Origin: Rotaria socialis
Taxonomy: Eukaryota; Rotifera; Eurotatoria; Philodinida; Philodinidae
Direction: 5' to 3'
NCBI GenBank assembly: GCA_905331475.1
Contig: CAJNYU010003455.1
Coordinates: 105,203 to 169,202 of the forward strand
Length of the DNA: 64,000 nt
Shown piece by piece: positions 46,988 to 59,790 of this stretch. Position 1 is the first letter of the stretch. Each line of letters starts with the position of its first letter. Both the position numbers and the translations under genes were made by a program. A model generated the notes under the pieces. The model saw nothing but the letters and a program-made list of their open reading frames with translations, did no database searches and was not told where the DNA came from.

Positions 46988-48951
46988 TTTGATAATAAAT
47001 GGACGCGTAAGTCCAATCAGTTAGATAAATATATGACGAACAAAAGAATAAAATAGAGAAAGAAAGAATTTCACTAGCCATGTTTGATATATCACAACGT
47101 GTGTAGTTACATACACTATACACGAATCCATATGGAGAAATGAAAACAAATTGTATGCATGCACGCACTAGACATGATGATACGATTTTCACTAATTCTA
47201 TTGGTTTCATACTTATGTCAAGTTTCGTAAATCTTACGCTAAAATTGAAGGTGATCTGCGGATTTGTTTCAAGAATCGTTGAATTAAAACAAAAGTTTTA
47301 CAAGATTGGAAAAAGCATAGAAAACTGGAGTTTTGTTACCAAGTAAAAAGGGATTGATATCGTTGAATAATTAAAACAAGCCAATATATTGGCTTGTATA
47401 GACAAGATATAGATAGTTATGAAAAAATGCTTGAGTTTAAACAGTGATAACCTATGTTTTGCAGCGATAATAGAAAACTGGCTTATAAGAAATTTGACTG
47501 AAAAATATATCAGTCAAACCAGTTTGATGTTGGAACATTCAAAACGTGTATCGATATAAAAGTACTTGTGCATGATTTTTGCATTTTTCAACGTGATGGG
47601 TTCAAAAAATCATTTTCTTTTCTATGCAAAGTTTGCTTCAATTTAATCCAAATCTATTTTAATAACCCATTGGTAAACAGATAAATAGGACATAGTTTCT
47701 TGATTCGATAAAAATAAAGAATTTTTATTGTTTCTCATTTTTAAGCCTTTTTCAAATGATTATTTTGATCCGAATCGAATGTTTATTTCTATAGTTCTAC
47801 TCTTATTCGTGCAATCTTTTTCTCGTCGTACGTGTTCAATAGACAAGATAGAAAACTTCTACATCACAGAATTATAAGTAGCTACATAAATTTTAACAAA
47901 TGATTGAATATTTATTATTTTAAACAATTATTTTCATCCTCGAAATATATTTTTTTAAAGCACGGCATTTTATAATGGATAAATCCATCTTGCATTAACT
48001 TGTTGTTGTTGTTGCGATAAAATAATTTTATACATACATAAAGCATTGAAATTTATTTTCTTGTGTTCCGATGAAATCCTACGAAAACTACATACGCAAG
48101 TGCAAAAAAATATTTGTCATGATTCATTTGAATATCTGACGAATTGCATTAGTTGTTTTGTTCTGAAAATGTGTTTAACGCTCAGAAATACAATTCGCTT
48201 TTTCTAAGTAAACAATTCTATCAAATGTTCACTGTTTTACTTTCATTAAACAGCATAATTTACAATATGAAATTTGAGTGTAGGTGTTAATTATCAATGC
48301 TTATGATTTAGACAGTTCTAAATCAATTCTACAAAAAAAAAAGATAAACATATCGAGATAACCAATAAAATAAAAGATGCATTTTTATTTGAAACAAAAA
48401 GAAGTTAAGTATAATTTCTTGTCAATCAACCAATATCATGCACGCTTGTAGGAAGAAATAAATGAATCGATGTAAAAAATATTTAAGATAATTAATTTGT
48501 GTATTAGCTAGCTGCTACTCCGTTGTTAAATAGAATATAATGATTACTAGAAAATTTTCTCCTTACTATTTAAAAAACATATAAGAATCAAGCATATATT
48601 GTGTTTCTTATTCAAAGTTTGTCTTTTGGTAAGCTTTATACGAATTCATAAAACAAGAGAGACAAGCATGCGAGTCAATTTATAATGACAGTTAAAAACC
48701 ATTGATTTCATGAAAAATTGAAGAATATTTTTTTCATTTTTGAACTCTTTTCGTATCACTATAATCAATGAATGAAAACAAAAAAGTGATTACATTACAC
48801 GATTCAGTTCGTATAGGATCTATGAGGAGAAATTAAATCTATTCATTTGAAGTCAATAATCGAAAAAGTAAATCGCAAGATGGAGACAGCACAACTTTCA
48901 TCTGGACCTTAATTAGTTCATATTCGACGTCATATAAGTCGTAATCAAGCA
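46988..48951. other. Gene-free interval between the coiled-coil gene and the next plus-strand gene
   Basis: AT-rich with no supported exon. It contains a perfect 22-bp palindrome at 47376-47397. The interval separates divergently transcribed genes, so both promoters should lie here. Confidence 0.45.
47376..47397. repeat. Perfect 22-bp palindrome
   Basis: Each half reads ACAAGCCAATA and is followed immediately by its reverse complement TATTGGCTTGT with no spacer. The halves contain CCAAT/ATTGG. It lies about 390 bp upstream of the coiled-coil gene's start. It could be a binding site for a dimeric factor or chance. Confidence 0.7.
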
Positions 48952-50160
48952 ATGCATGACTTTAGCATTGCCACTTTTGATGGTCAAGATTTATCGGTTT
49001 GATGAGTCATTTTGATTTGATAGCCTTGAAACAATTTTTTGTTTTGTTTTATATTATAGAATGAAAGTGGTCGAACTGATGTTACTTCTGCGGTAAATCC
49101 ATATGTTTACTGAAATAGATAATAGGAAATTAACTGTTGTTTTATGCAATTTTATTTTGCTGATTATAGTTATCAACGAGAAATATATTCTGGCAGAAAA
49201 GGACCGTATGGCCAGAACAGACGTCATCACCTATGAATGTTGGGCAAAACGCAGACGACGATAAACAGCCGAATAGGTAATCATAATGTAAAACTTCATA
49301 TAAATATAACAATCAGAATTTCGAAGAAATCTATTTCTTTAACCTCTTTCGAAAAGATACACAATATTCACCATGTTACTGTATCGGTGACAACAAATTG
49401 AATTTTATATTTTTTTTTCTACTCAATCAATATACTGTATCTGAAAGATTTTTCTACTAACAACATATCGTTATTTAGACTTTGGTCTTGCCGTAGAATG
49501 GGTTTATGGATTACCATTTGTATTGCTACGACTCTTATTCTAGGTGATGTTATGGCAATTGTACTTGTTACAACATTAAGTGAGTATCTTTTTTCTTATT
49601 TGACATTTTTTGATGCAAGAATTCCAACTTCTAATAGGCTCAACGGTTAATACTTCGGTAACAACAACATCAACTACTTCAATAACTTCGACAACGACAA
49701 CTTCAACAGTGACATCGACAAGCTCAAGTACAAGTGAGTTATTCTCCGATTAGAAAGTCTTTCAATTTATCTTTGTCCATAAGTGAATAGCTCTTCTAAA
49801 TTGTTATTAGAAAGAAATTAAAATTATGTTTATGTAAATAGCTTACATTTGTTCTTCACATTCTTTATAGCAAGAACAACTACGACAACAAGTGGTCCAA
49901 CTGCTGGTGAGTACTTTTTCCAAATGTTTACTTGATATTTATCCATCTGATTTACAGCATACTCCTGTGCTGCAGCATCACCTGCATCTTTGGCTACATT
50001 TAGCAGTGGAACTCCAAGTTGGAGTGAGAAGTTATTGTTTAACTTTATAAATTGTCAAATACCTGTATCCAATAGTGAATTGTTGATATTGATGCCTGAA
50101 CAATATATTGTTATTTTTCAAGAATTACTTAGGAAGAAATACAAAATAGCTTATAAGTGA
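48952..50160 (+). CDS. Single-pass membrane protein with Thr/Ser-rich stalk, probably 3'-truncated
   Basis: Seven exons (48952-48996, 49060-49092, 49170-49276, 49479-49579, 49638-49733, 49871-49906, 49958-50160) stay in phase and give about 206 residues. A cytoplasmic-looking segment of about 65 residues is followed by one membrane helix (MGLWITICIATTLILGDVMA). A mucin-like stalk of about 45 residues follows, nearly all Thr and Ser, then GPTAAYSCAAASPASLATF. The topology suggests a type II surface protein with an O-glycosylated stalk. The extracellular domain that should follow is missing. A good donor (GGA|GTGAGAAG at 50023/50024) suggests the original exon ended there and later exons are lost; the frame to 50160 would then be intron read-through. 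The first exon is the least certain part. Function is unknown. Confidence 0.6.
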
Positions 50161-51629
50161 ACGTGCGTTTTGTTTAGACTGTTGCTCAAGAGCTGTAATA
50201 TAGAGAAGAAATGACTCAGATTTATAGGAATAATGTAAATAATCAATATAATCGTGTGCTATTACATCATACAGCTGACTAGATTTTTTATATTGAGATA
50301 TTGTAATGGTTGTTCAAAGATGATTATGAATTAGATGCCGATTTTGACCGAAAAACAGAATATATATATATAGGTTTATAGAGAGCGACTTCGTCTATTT
50401 TTCCACTAAAAAGTACGCATTATTTTCTGTTGCAATCTGGTTCGAGGTACTGTATAGAAATAGCGGAAGATAGGCTTTATTATGTCGTTATTGTTGGTCT
50501 TTTCTTTTAACACAAGTGGGTTTGCTCTTGACTTTCTTGTACTCTTATTTATGGAAAAATTTTAAATCTTTTTTACAGAGATTTAAATGATGAATTACCC
50601 TATAGCGTGAGGTTATTCGTTTGATAATATCAAAATAAAACGATTGCTTTTTCGCATAGAGGATTTCATTTTATTTATAAAAAAATATTAATAAATGGTA
50701 TAATCAATCTTTTCAGATTGTTTCAAAAGGGTTATTATTAGCATCACACATAAATAAGAAACTTAGTTTACGGTGAGTTAATGCTTTAGGGTTGTATTAA
50801 TATATAAATTATGCTGATGGTGACCGTTTTTAAAAAATCTGAAAAAGTAGAGGATTCCATTTATTATTTATTTCTTTTTAAGTAAAGTAAAATTCTCTCC
50901 TGCATAACAAAAATCTTTTTATTGCTGTATTAAGTAATGAAAATAGAAGCAGCTTTTGTGGAGTTTCATGAGTTTTATATTATTTTATACTTTTTAATAT
51001 TCTTTTCAGAACTATTCATTATGGTATATGAATAAAAATACGTAGTCATAATTAATTTTTGCTTCAAATCAATTTTTAGCACAGCTTTTTGTAAGTCGTG
51101 GTCTAGAGAAAACTAATTGGTAGATAGTAAATCTTGATGGAGTACGTTGGATTCCAAACATTTTACTCCTCACCGAAGCACAAAAACATCAAAATAAATC
51201 CATCGGATAGAGCAACAATGTAAGATGATCTTCAGTAACCCTTAACTATCTGAGAAACCTAACGAAAATCATCAGAATCTGAGATTCGAAGCATAAAATG
51301 CATGAAAGAAGAACCGTTTTCACTTGTTAATGTTTCGAGACATGGGACTGCAATAGTCTAATAAAAAAACATCGATTCTGGGCTCTAGCGGGCGCTACTA
51401 AATTGAAATCTATCTTAACTAATTTCGATGAATCAACTATCTTATCCAGTGGAGTTCATCAAGATCCGCAATATCGTTTCCCAAGAAACCAGTGGGATCT
51501 GTGTAATTAGTAGAAAAAATAAAATATCAAATAAACTGACAATAGGGGAACAGTTAGAGCGAAAATAACAGGATTCAAAATGACAGTAATGATAATCGAT
51601 TCAAGGCTTTAAAAAATCTTTTTACTAGA

Positions 51630-51756
51630 CCACTTGTCCCATGGAATGGGATGAAGAAATTTTTTTAGGAATCCCATGGGGTGAGATGGGATAAACCAAT
51701 TGGTTCCATGGGATGATTTTTTCGTCCCATCCCATCCCATTCGGAGCCCTGGTATA
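51630..51756. repeat. Foldback patch built of ATGGGATG motifs
   Basis: The left half has TCCCATGGAATGGGATGAAG and the right half TCGTCCCATCCCATCCCATT, which pair in reverse complement around a centre that also repeats CCCATGG. The right end, read on the minus strand, starts CCAGGGCTCC, which resembles hAT-type ends. The left end is not clearly matched, so the element may be degraded. Confidence 0.5.
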
Positions 51757-53411
51757 TATATATCCACTATCGATTTCTGTTACGTACCATGGAAGAAAAC
51801 TGAAGTAAACAACATTATGGATTTCGCTTTTTTTAAGCATGTCCTACTATTGAAGAATCTAAATCTTGTAGAATCAAGTCAGAGCTTAGTCCAATGATAC
51901 GGATACTGCTCAATCGCACACAAAGTCTATTTGTATATTCTATATCATTTCCCTTCATAATCGAGTTATGATGTGACTTATCAAAGTTTGAACAGGTGTT
52001 CCACAAAATTTTCATAATGCTGCCTTAAAGAGTATTTACAGTTTCATATTTGTTAATCAAAAATACATCTGCAATACACAAAATTATAGAGATTTCTTTG
52101 CTTTTCAAATTGATACGTAAAGTACTCATATGCCACTTTGCCTATGTGGTCTTTGAATGATTTGCTCTGAGACATGATAATGTAAAACTACCCATGACTT
52201 ATGTAAACACAAAAATTTGAACATAGATAAAACCCGATAATCGAGAACGGCCGATTATACCAAGGTAGGCAAGATCTTTAAAAAAAACGTGTTAAAATAT
52301 GGCTAAAACAGCGCTTTCGCGCGGGTTTTTATTAGTTTATTCTCGTTTCGCCAAGTTCATACTACCATAGGTGTTTAAAAGCAAAAATTTTAAATGACAA
52401 GATAAATGTTTTCTAGAATAAGATTTTTCATTCCCTTACGATAATCGAAATAATACTAATAATGAAAGTAATTTAACTAGTCGAAGAACTTTCATAGCTC
52501 GACTTGTACGTACTGTTGAATAAATACCAGAATTTTCTCCCGAAACAAAAAAAAATAAAAAATAGAATAAACTGGAAGTGCACTAAGTAAATCAATATTA
52601 AACCAAGTTTTAAAATAATTCATTGGTAGCTATTGAATATGGTTCAAGAGTTATTTCATCAATAAAATCATTTCGTAGAACATATTAAAAAAAACAAGAA
52701 TAAATAAATTTTAATCTATTAAAAAGAAAAGAACGATATAAATAATTTAAAAATATCAGTTCGAAAATTAACAAGAATATCAATAAGAAAAAAAGTATCA
52801 TAAATAACATTAAAAATTATTCATCGTGCTCAATTAATCCACAGTCAAAGTCACATCCTATGATGATATTCATGCAATTCAATGGTTGTTTTCTCTGATC
52901 CTTTTCAATGTTCACCGAATTTCGGTAAGTAAAGATTCGGTTGATATTGATTTTTTGTCTTTGAATTCATAAATTGAAATTAACGACAGGATTGGATTGG
53001 ACAGAAATGCAAAATTTCAAAGAAAAATCCCTTGAAAAACAACAAATTGAAGCTCAACGCCTAAATAATATGTTATCAATTCAGTCTTTTTTGCAAGAAC
53101 GATAATCTATATTTTGTCTCAGCGAAAAAATAATCATTCGTCTTGTGTTTGGTTTGATGCATAAAGGTACTGTCTGCAGTTATCTCACAGCAGCTTTCGA
53201 ATGCGCAAGTTGACTTCAACGTTTTTTTTTCATTATCAGAAACTCCTTGGCGATCTACTCCTTCCACGAAAGAAAAAAAGTGTAGTTTTGCATAAGCAAT
53301 TAATCTTTTTTCCCGTAGTATTGTAAATAAGATTACTTTTAGATGTAATTTCTTGGTCGATGTCAAATACAAAACTCTCTATGAACATGTTTGTCTCTGT
53401 GAATAGCAGGA

Positions 53412-53466
53412 TGTGGGTGTGGGTGCGAGTGAATAGAGCATTAATACCACACGTACACCCACACCC
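53412..53466. repeat. Inverted pair of TGTGGG-type (telomere-like) tracts
   Basis: TGTGGGTGTGGGTG at 53412-53425 is answered by CACCCACACCC at 53456-53466, with a spacer of about 30 bp, so the DNA can form a hairpin. The tract matches the TGTGGG repeat reported for bdelloid telomeres (established knowledge). Only about two units are present per arm. Confidence 0.65.
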
Positions 53467-53843
53467 TATGTCATGATTTGTTGTAAATTAATCAGCAAAT
53501 CATTGGAACGCTACAATAAAGTATGCTTTATTTCATTTTAGATTTTCATAAAGAAATTGTATTATAATTTTCTAGATGAACGAATAGAAATTATCAGAGT
53601 TAGCGAAGACAATAGAACCCATTTATAGTCAAGAAAGCGATGGGATTGATTTTCTTCAATCGGTTACGTGATTATTCCAATAATATGATGAATCAAAAAG
53701 TACTGAACATAACAGCAATTTTTCAAATGATGTCGAACATATTACAGCATGCACACTTGAAAGTCTTATAACGTCCAATGATTCGGAAATATTTACCAAT
53801 CCGATTGAGTTATATTTCTATATATATCGTCGAATATTTAGGA

Positions 53844-53916
53844 TGTGGGTGGGTGGGTTGATGTGGATCTGGTTGTGGCCGAAGGAAAGGAACATCCAAA
53901 CACCCACACCCACACC
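53844..53916. repeat. Second inverted pair of TGTGGG-type tracts
   Basis: TGTGGGTGGGTGGG at 53844-53857 is answered by CACCCACACCCACACC at 53901-53916, with a spacer of about 43 bp. Both this and the pair 430 bp upstream begin with AGGATGTGGGTG, which suggests a common source. Confidence 0.65.
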
Positions 53917-56118
53917 TTTTCTTGTAGAAATAAAATGGGTTCGTATGTAATGGAAATGAGCGTACATGTATTCGCGATAAGAGAAAAATGAGTTTGCACG
54001 ATACTAATGATGTTGGAAAATTTTGCAGTCCGTTAGATTATGGTTGACTTTGGTGAAAACAATGATCAGTAAATTTGCATGAAGATGGGATCCCGAAAAT
54101 GATTTACGATATAAGTGAAAGCTTTGTTAGTTTTGTGGTGATGCGTGGCGAATGTGAAAGACATGGTAATAAGGTTGTTTTCAATAAGTCGTTGGGAAAG
54201 ATGGAATGTGAAGAATGAAAATGAAAATTAATGAAATTTGGTGTTTGTGAATTTCTGTATAGCATGGAATATGTTGTATGTGTACGGATATCTTTTCTGA
54301 ACAGTGACGACAAAAGTGGTCGACATAAATTTAGTACACACGCGATGACTTGCACTTCTATAGTTTGTCTTCTGTTATAGACAGAACGGAAAAATATTCA
54401 TTTTTGACCTGAACGACACTTTTCCGCTTGAACGAGCATTTATCTCACCGATCGATTTTTTGTCTACTGCTGAAAAAGTCGAGTTATTTTTCTTTACTTG
54501 ATAACGGAAAAATAATTATAAAATATCAGAAAAAATGATGCCAATGACAACAGTTAGAAAATAACTTAATAGTGCATAAGATTGTGCCAGCAAAAGTTTT
54601 CGACTTTTTACCAATTGTGATTTATTTTTTTGAATTGTTTGCCTGATAAAAAGAGACTCTTTATAACGTTCTCAGATGGTTTAAAAAACTGTTGATGAAA
54701 TGAAATGATACGGAAAGACAAGTGCATTTAATGCCTATTGATTAGAGTATAGACTTTTTTCTTGATCCTTTTCTGTAGTGAAAATGGGAATCACCAAAAT
54801 CTCAGTGTTCAACTGTGTGTGAGAACAAAATAAAACATTTGACATCTGCGATAGATCAACAGAAAAATATCAATAATTGTTGAACCAATTCTCACCGAAG
54901 TTTCTACAATCAAGTATTATATTTAAGTTTTTGTTTGGTTTATATGCCTAACTTAATGGAGGGTGTCGGTGAATGTAGGTGTTCGTGAGTGCATTGATGA
55001 AGACAATATTTTTGTATCTGCGCTCTTTGTTAAGAAATGAATTATGCGAAATGAATGCTATAAAAATGTGATAATCAACAGTATCTTTTTTGGTAATCAA
55101 CAACATTGTCACTCCTAAAGATGAATGCCTTGGCTTTTCTGTATGAATCATCACTCAATAAAATGATTTCTATTTGCGCTAGTAGCCAGTCCTATTTTCA
55201 CTAAAATATAGAGGTTAAACGGAATTCTGATTAGTGAATTAACTCTTACATTGTGGACGGATGGATGCCGATTTAAAACGAAGATAATACTGTATTGTTT
55301 CTCTAGTGTGTACACGGCCTAAATGTGGGGCATTTCTATTGACCTATTGTTCATGTTTATTTATTTTCATTCTTCAATTTATTTTATTTATTTTCGATAG
55401 TGAAAAATATAAATCGTTCTACATATGTCAGGATTATTCAATATTTATTGTTTTGTAGAAACGTTAGAATATTTGTGGTGCTGTTTATTTTGCTCAAGCA
55501 TTTAATCTTTTAAATTCAACGTGATAATATGTTTTTATTTCATGTGGGAAATTTTCATTTTTTTTCTAGATATACTACGTCTTGGTCGATTAATTCCAGG
55601 TGTTTTCCAAAGTCTATAGTGAAACAGGTAATAAATACATTTTCTAATTTTTTCTCGGGAACTTTCGTTTCTTTTTCAAGATTGAAAAAAATTAAATTGT
55701 ATAAACTAGAAAGTTGAAACTTTAACCTTTCAAGCTTGTAGTTTTAGTAAATATTCATCATATTTTCAAAAGATAAAATGTTTTAAAGTTTTTTACCTAC
55801 CATATAAGATATTCGTACAAAATCCACATATGACCGTACAGGTGGGATGGCTAAATTTTCCTTTTTATCTAAGAGCATTCGGATTTTAATTCTATTGGGT
55901 TGTGACATCTTTTCTGAGAACCTTTTTTTTCAGGCACATTTGTGGCTTTAAATCTACCTTAAAAGAAAAAGAAAAAAATTCTTAGAAATTATGTACAGCT
56001 CAGTATTTCTTTTGAACCAATAAGTAACTTTGAAATCACACAGACAAGAAAGAAATATATTAGAATCTTTTTAAAAGAAAATGTTTTTCTTTTATTTTTT
56101 CTTTTATTTTTTCTTAGG

Positions 56119-56610
56119 ATGTCAGAAAATGAAAATATTAAAGTTAAAATGAATGAATCCGGCATAAGCAGGAAGACAATACGAACAGATTATTTGGGTC
56201 CTTGCTTGTGTTTTTTATTGGATTTCAAGTTATGTGGTAAATCAATGTGCTTTCTAAATCATTATTCTTATCCATTTGATGAAGACTCTTTGCTATTAAC
56301 AAACACATTAGTTAAGGTTTTAGAGTACTTGTTTGATGAATTAGAAGATTGCATAGAACGCGAGATACCTGATGAGCAATTTGAAGCAGATGATATAACT
56401 GATGCTACTCTACTTATTGCTGCTGGTGATCCAAAAGAAAGTTTACGAATAAAAGTTGCATTATGATTATTAAATTTCAATCAACCTGGCATCAACGTAC
56501 ATATTGATGATGATCGTGCTCGTTTTTTTTGGAAACAAATAGTTAACCGAGTTATTATTTTAAAATCGGTGTCGCAAATGCTCGAAAGTGGCGAAGAATC
56601 AGATGGTAAA
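56119..56610 (+). pseudogene. Decayed gene, part 1: exon with an internal in-frame stop
   Basis: After an acceptor-like TTTTTTCTTAG the frame from 56119 runs 115 codons (starting MSENEN, then YLGPCLCFLLDFKLCGKS and an acidic DELEDCIEREIPDEQ). It meets TGA at 56464-56466 and then continues in the same frame with protein-like sequence (LLNFNQPGINVHIDDDRARF...) to a donor at GAATCAGATG|GTAAAT. The stop in the middle of coding-like sequence indicates a broken gene. I do not recognise the family. Confidence 0.5.
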
Positions 56611-57331
56611 TAGGAATAAGGGTTACAACCACGCCCACATTTTTAGGATATATCTTGCTCATTCACATATTTTTTCGACTATTCCTCATTTTCCCTTTTT
56701 TAAACAGATCCACTTTGGTTAATTTTTGTTTTTGGAAAGCTTTAGAGTGTCATTTTTCAACATTAATAAATCTGTGTCACTTTTCTCTCCCCTTCGATAA
56801 TAAAAGTCCAGTGGACTTCAGACATTTGTTCAATGGTTTTCGCAGTTGAGTGTCAGCAGATTTAAGAGCTACATAAGTATACATTTGTTGGAATATTTTA
56901 TTGTCGTAAACGAAAATGCATAAATATCTGTTGCTTCAAAACGAATTCCAAACCGGAAACTTTCGAAACAGAAAATGACACTATTCAAACGTCACGTGCA
57001 CGTGCATGATAAAATGTTCATCTTCTTTTGCGTATTATCTACTATATTTCGAAACTTTAAGGATTCAATATCAGGCGAAACATCTGCTATTAGTTAGGAT
57101 AGTTCCCTCGTAAGCACTTGATTCGAGAATGAAAAGTTTAATCATAAGCAATATCTTGGTGGTAGTCTTTGCTTCTTCGTGGAGCAAGAACTCTGATTTA
57201 AAAATTTTTGCCTATCGGTATCTATTTGTGCTTTCTTAATCAAATCTCTTGTAATTTAACTTGCTTTACAAGAAATATCACTATTTAGTTTTATTATTGT
57301 ACATTAGTTAAAATCACAGATTTATTTTACA

Positions 57332-57618
57332 GCACAGAGTACGTACTGAAAATGGCCTCGAATTTCCCTGTGCTTGGCTGCGGTATTGCTGTGAAACGAA
57401 AAATGTAACTGTAGGACTTACATGGCTTTTAGGTAAAAAAAATACTGAAATAGCATACTTAGAATTCAACTTATATTCAACTAATATAACTGAATCAAAA
57501 TGACAACTTGGAAAAGATGAAATAGAAAAAATCAAAGCTTATTCTACTGATGATGAAGTATCAAGACTTGAAGAAGCCGTGTCTCTTATTCGACCAGAGG
57601 CTTTCTTTTCATTGTGAG
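57332..57618 (+). pseudogene. Decayed gene, part 2: exon with an in-frame TGA
   Basis: Following an acceptor (TTTTACAG), one frame reads HRVRTENGLEFPCAWLRYCC... to a TGA at 57501-57503. It then continues in the same frame with coding-like sequence (QLGKDEIEKIKAYSTDDEV...) to a second TGA at 57616-57618. The same kind of damage as in part 1 suggests one decayed multi-exon gene. No family was recognised. Confidence 0.42.
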
Positions 57619-58194
57619 CACCAACCTAATTCAAGTTCAAATAAAGATGAAAATTCGCAAAATATAAAAGGATCTGGATGAGCCACGGCAACAGATAAAT
57701 GTTAGCTTAATCCCAATTTCGCTTCGAATTAGGGCCAACGTGTGTAAAAAACGAAACAGAAAAGGTAACAGGCGATTCTAAATAGGACTATTCCTTTTTG
57801 GATAACGCAAGATCAAAAATCACAAAGATATACATTTTAAGCAAAGATAACATATTGAAGAATTTGAAATACAGTGTTAGTCCCGTCGAGATTTATAATT
57901 TTTCAAGCTGATCCTGTTCACTTCTTTATCGCCTATTGTACTACTCATTCATTTCTGATTAGAATACACAAATCGACACTTTTGTTTTAAATTCCGACAA
58001 AAGCCTTTAACTGATATTGGTTCTGTTTCCAATCGTCGGAATTTTTCGATAGCTTATATAGGATTTTGAATATCGGAATCATTAAATGCATACATCTGAT
58101 TCAATAGCGTTTTAAGTATTTCCTTATTTGAATATGTTTTATCATTGTTTTCCTATGTCTATTGTGAACTCTTCTGTTCTGTTATCACACTTTT

Positions 58195-58377
58195 ATGTAT
58201 TCGAAAGAAACACTTCAACACTTGTTGGAAATAGAAAAATGTAGGCTTGACTGTGCTAAAAAATCTTTCGAGACTAGCTGTGATCATAGAGGTCGGAGCC
58301 TTGTAAATGCTGAATTTCGATGCGTAAAAATGCCAAAAATAGATTTAACCAGGTTGGGAGTGAGACCGGAATTTTAA
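58195..58377 (+). pseudogene. Possible exon fragment near the decayed gene
   Basis: A 60-codon frame with fairly coding-like composition (TLQHLLEIEKCRLDCAKKSF...). No clear splice sites were identified. It may be part of the decayed gene or chance. Confidence 0.25.
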
Positions 58378-58639
58378 AAAAAAAATCAGTTTTGAAGATC
58401 TATAATTTCATATCTGAATAAATATCGTGTTTATCATTGTAAATAGAGTTAATTAAGTTCTATATGAATAAGGTAAATTTTCTTGAAGACTAAGATCTGT
58501 AAAAGATACTAAATAGAAACATACCACTGCTGCAATATTGAAAATTGATTTAATAAACAGCATAGCTGTGAATGTGAAGGTTTCATATAAACAATACATT
58601 TTGAGAACTAAAAAAAATTTAAAAACTTTCTTTTATAGG

Positions 58640-59089
58640 CCTCCATCTCAACAGACCCTGATGAAATATCCAAGTGAGCCATCAATTGGCGTAAACGATT
58701 TGAAAATAATTCAAATTCCACGTCCTATGAATCAATATCCACATCGACAACCAACACATCCTCGTCACAATTATAATGCATCATCAACACCACTCACAAC
58801 ATCATGTAGTGTTATTTTATCTGAAAACAGTGAAGGAAATGAGTTTGATCGTAAAGACAAACAGGCATCACAAATGAACGTTTACAAAAAGAGAAAAATA
58901 AATAACGATCATCTGCCTTGGTTATCGACTAATGATTTATCAACAGCACAAGAATTAGAATATGATTTTGAAATTGAAAAGGATCCAGTTGCAATCAGCT
59001 CATCATTTGATGCACTTATAAAAGGTAAATATGGTTTTGAAGCGGATCCTGTTGAAGTTTGGCTGGTATTTTCACCAACAAAATATTAA
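58640..59089 (+). pseudogene. Decayed gene, part 3: hydrophilic exon
   Basis: After the acceptor TTTTATAG the frame is open for about 150 codons. It is rich in Pro, Ser, Asn and charged residues (PRPMNQYPHRQPTHPRHNYN..., then DHLPWLSTNDLSTAQELEYDF). It ends in TAA at 59087-59089 without a clear donor. The codon use looks like that of the intact genes. It could be the last exon of a real gene or a surviving exon of the decayed one. No known domain was recognised. Confidence 0.45.
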
Positions 59090-59414
59090 TAAAGTAGCTG
59101 ATTGTGATGAGACTGGAAGCAAATTAAGAACGCCGTAAACATTTGAGTAAATGGCTTCAAAAACTTCAGTTCAAAAAACAAAAGACTGCGGATTATATTG
59201 TAAATATTGATAAACAAACAAAAAAGAATAATAAACTGAAATAGATATGATTTCAAATTATTGGTCAATAAGTAGGCATACTTAAATACTTTTCGATGAA
59301 TGGGTAGACGTACAACAAATATAAGTTCACCTAACTGTTGATTGTACTTTCATTAGTCATATGAGGCTTAATATTCAGCGAAGAGGTTACAAATCTCAAA
59401 GTTAGACGGTTGAC

Positions 59415-59635
59415 TACTCTGTAAGAAAACAAGAAAAAGGAGTTTTTCAGAACTTTTACTCGATAGCAGATCCTTTTGGGGTTCCGTAGGTTCTGCAGAA
59501 ATTTTTTTCAAGGTTCAGCAAAAGCTCCAGAATCTCAAAAAAAAATTCTGCAAAACCTATGGAATCCAAAAAGGATCTGCTATCGTGTAAAAGCTCTACA
59601 AAACTCGTTTTTCTTTTACAGAGTACTGATACCGA
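59415..59635. mobile_element. Foldback element of 221 bp
   Basis: The ends TACTCTGTAAGAAAA and TTTTACAGAGTA pair. Inside, CGATAGCAGATCCTTTT is mirrored by AAAAGGATCTGCTATCG and GTAGGTTCTGCAG by CTGCAAAACCTA. The arms are about 95 bp with scattered mismatches and a short A-rich/T-rich loop. It interrupts the area of the decayed gene and contains no coding sequence. Confidence 0.8.
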
Positions 59636-59790
59636 CAATAAAGGTTCAGCATCTCACTGATATAAAATACCAGCAAGCTCTTTTGACAGTTCGATCCTCT
59701 CCCCTCAACAGTAGGCAAAAATTACTTGGTGCTACAAATTAAATTAATAAAAATGATAATGCATTAGTAATTTGATAAATTTCCGTGTTA

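Larger units (their letters stand above)
50161..56118. other. About 6 kb gene-poor interval with telomere-like hairpins
   Basis: No coding exon is supported. Contents are a foldback patch of ATGGGATG motifs at 51630-51756 and two inverted pairs of TGTGGG-type tracts at 53412-53466 and 53844-53916. A possible short exon at 55570-55627 (acceptor TTTTTCTAG, donor GTAATA) may belong to the decayed gene downstream. The rest is AT-rich. Confidence 0.45.

Noticed and set aside
53412..53916. A true telomere or chromosome end
   Set aside because: The tracts are short, inverted and interstitial, and unique sequence continues on both sides.
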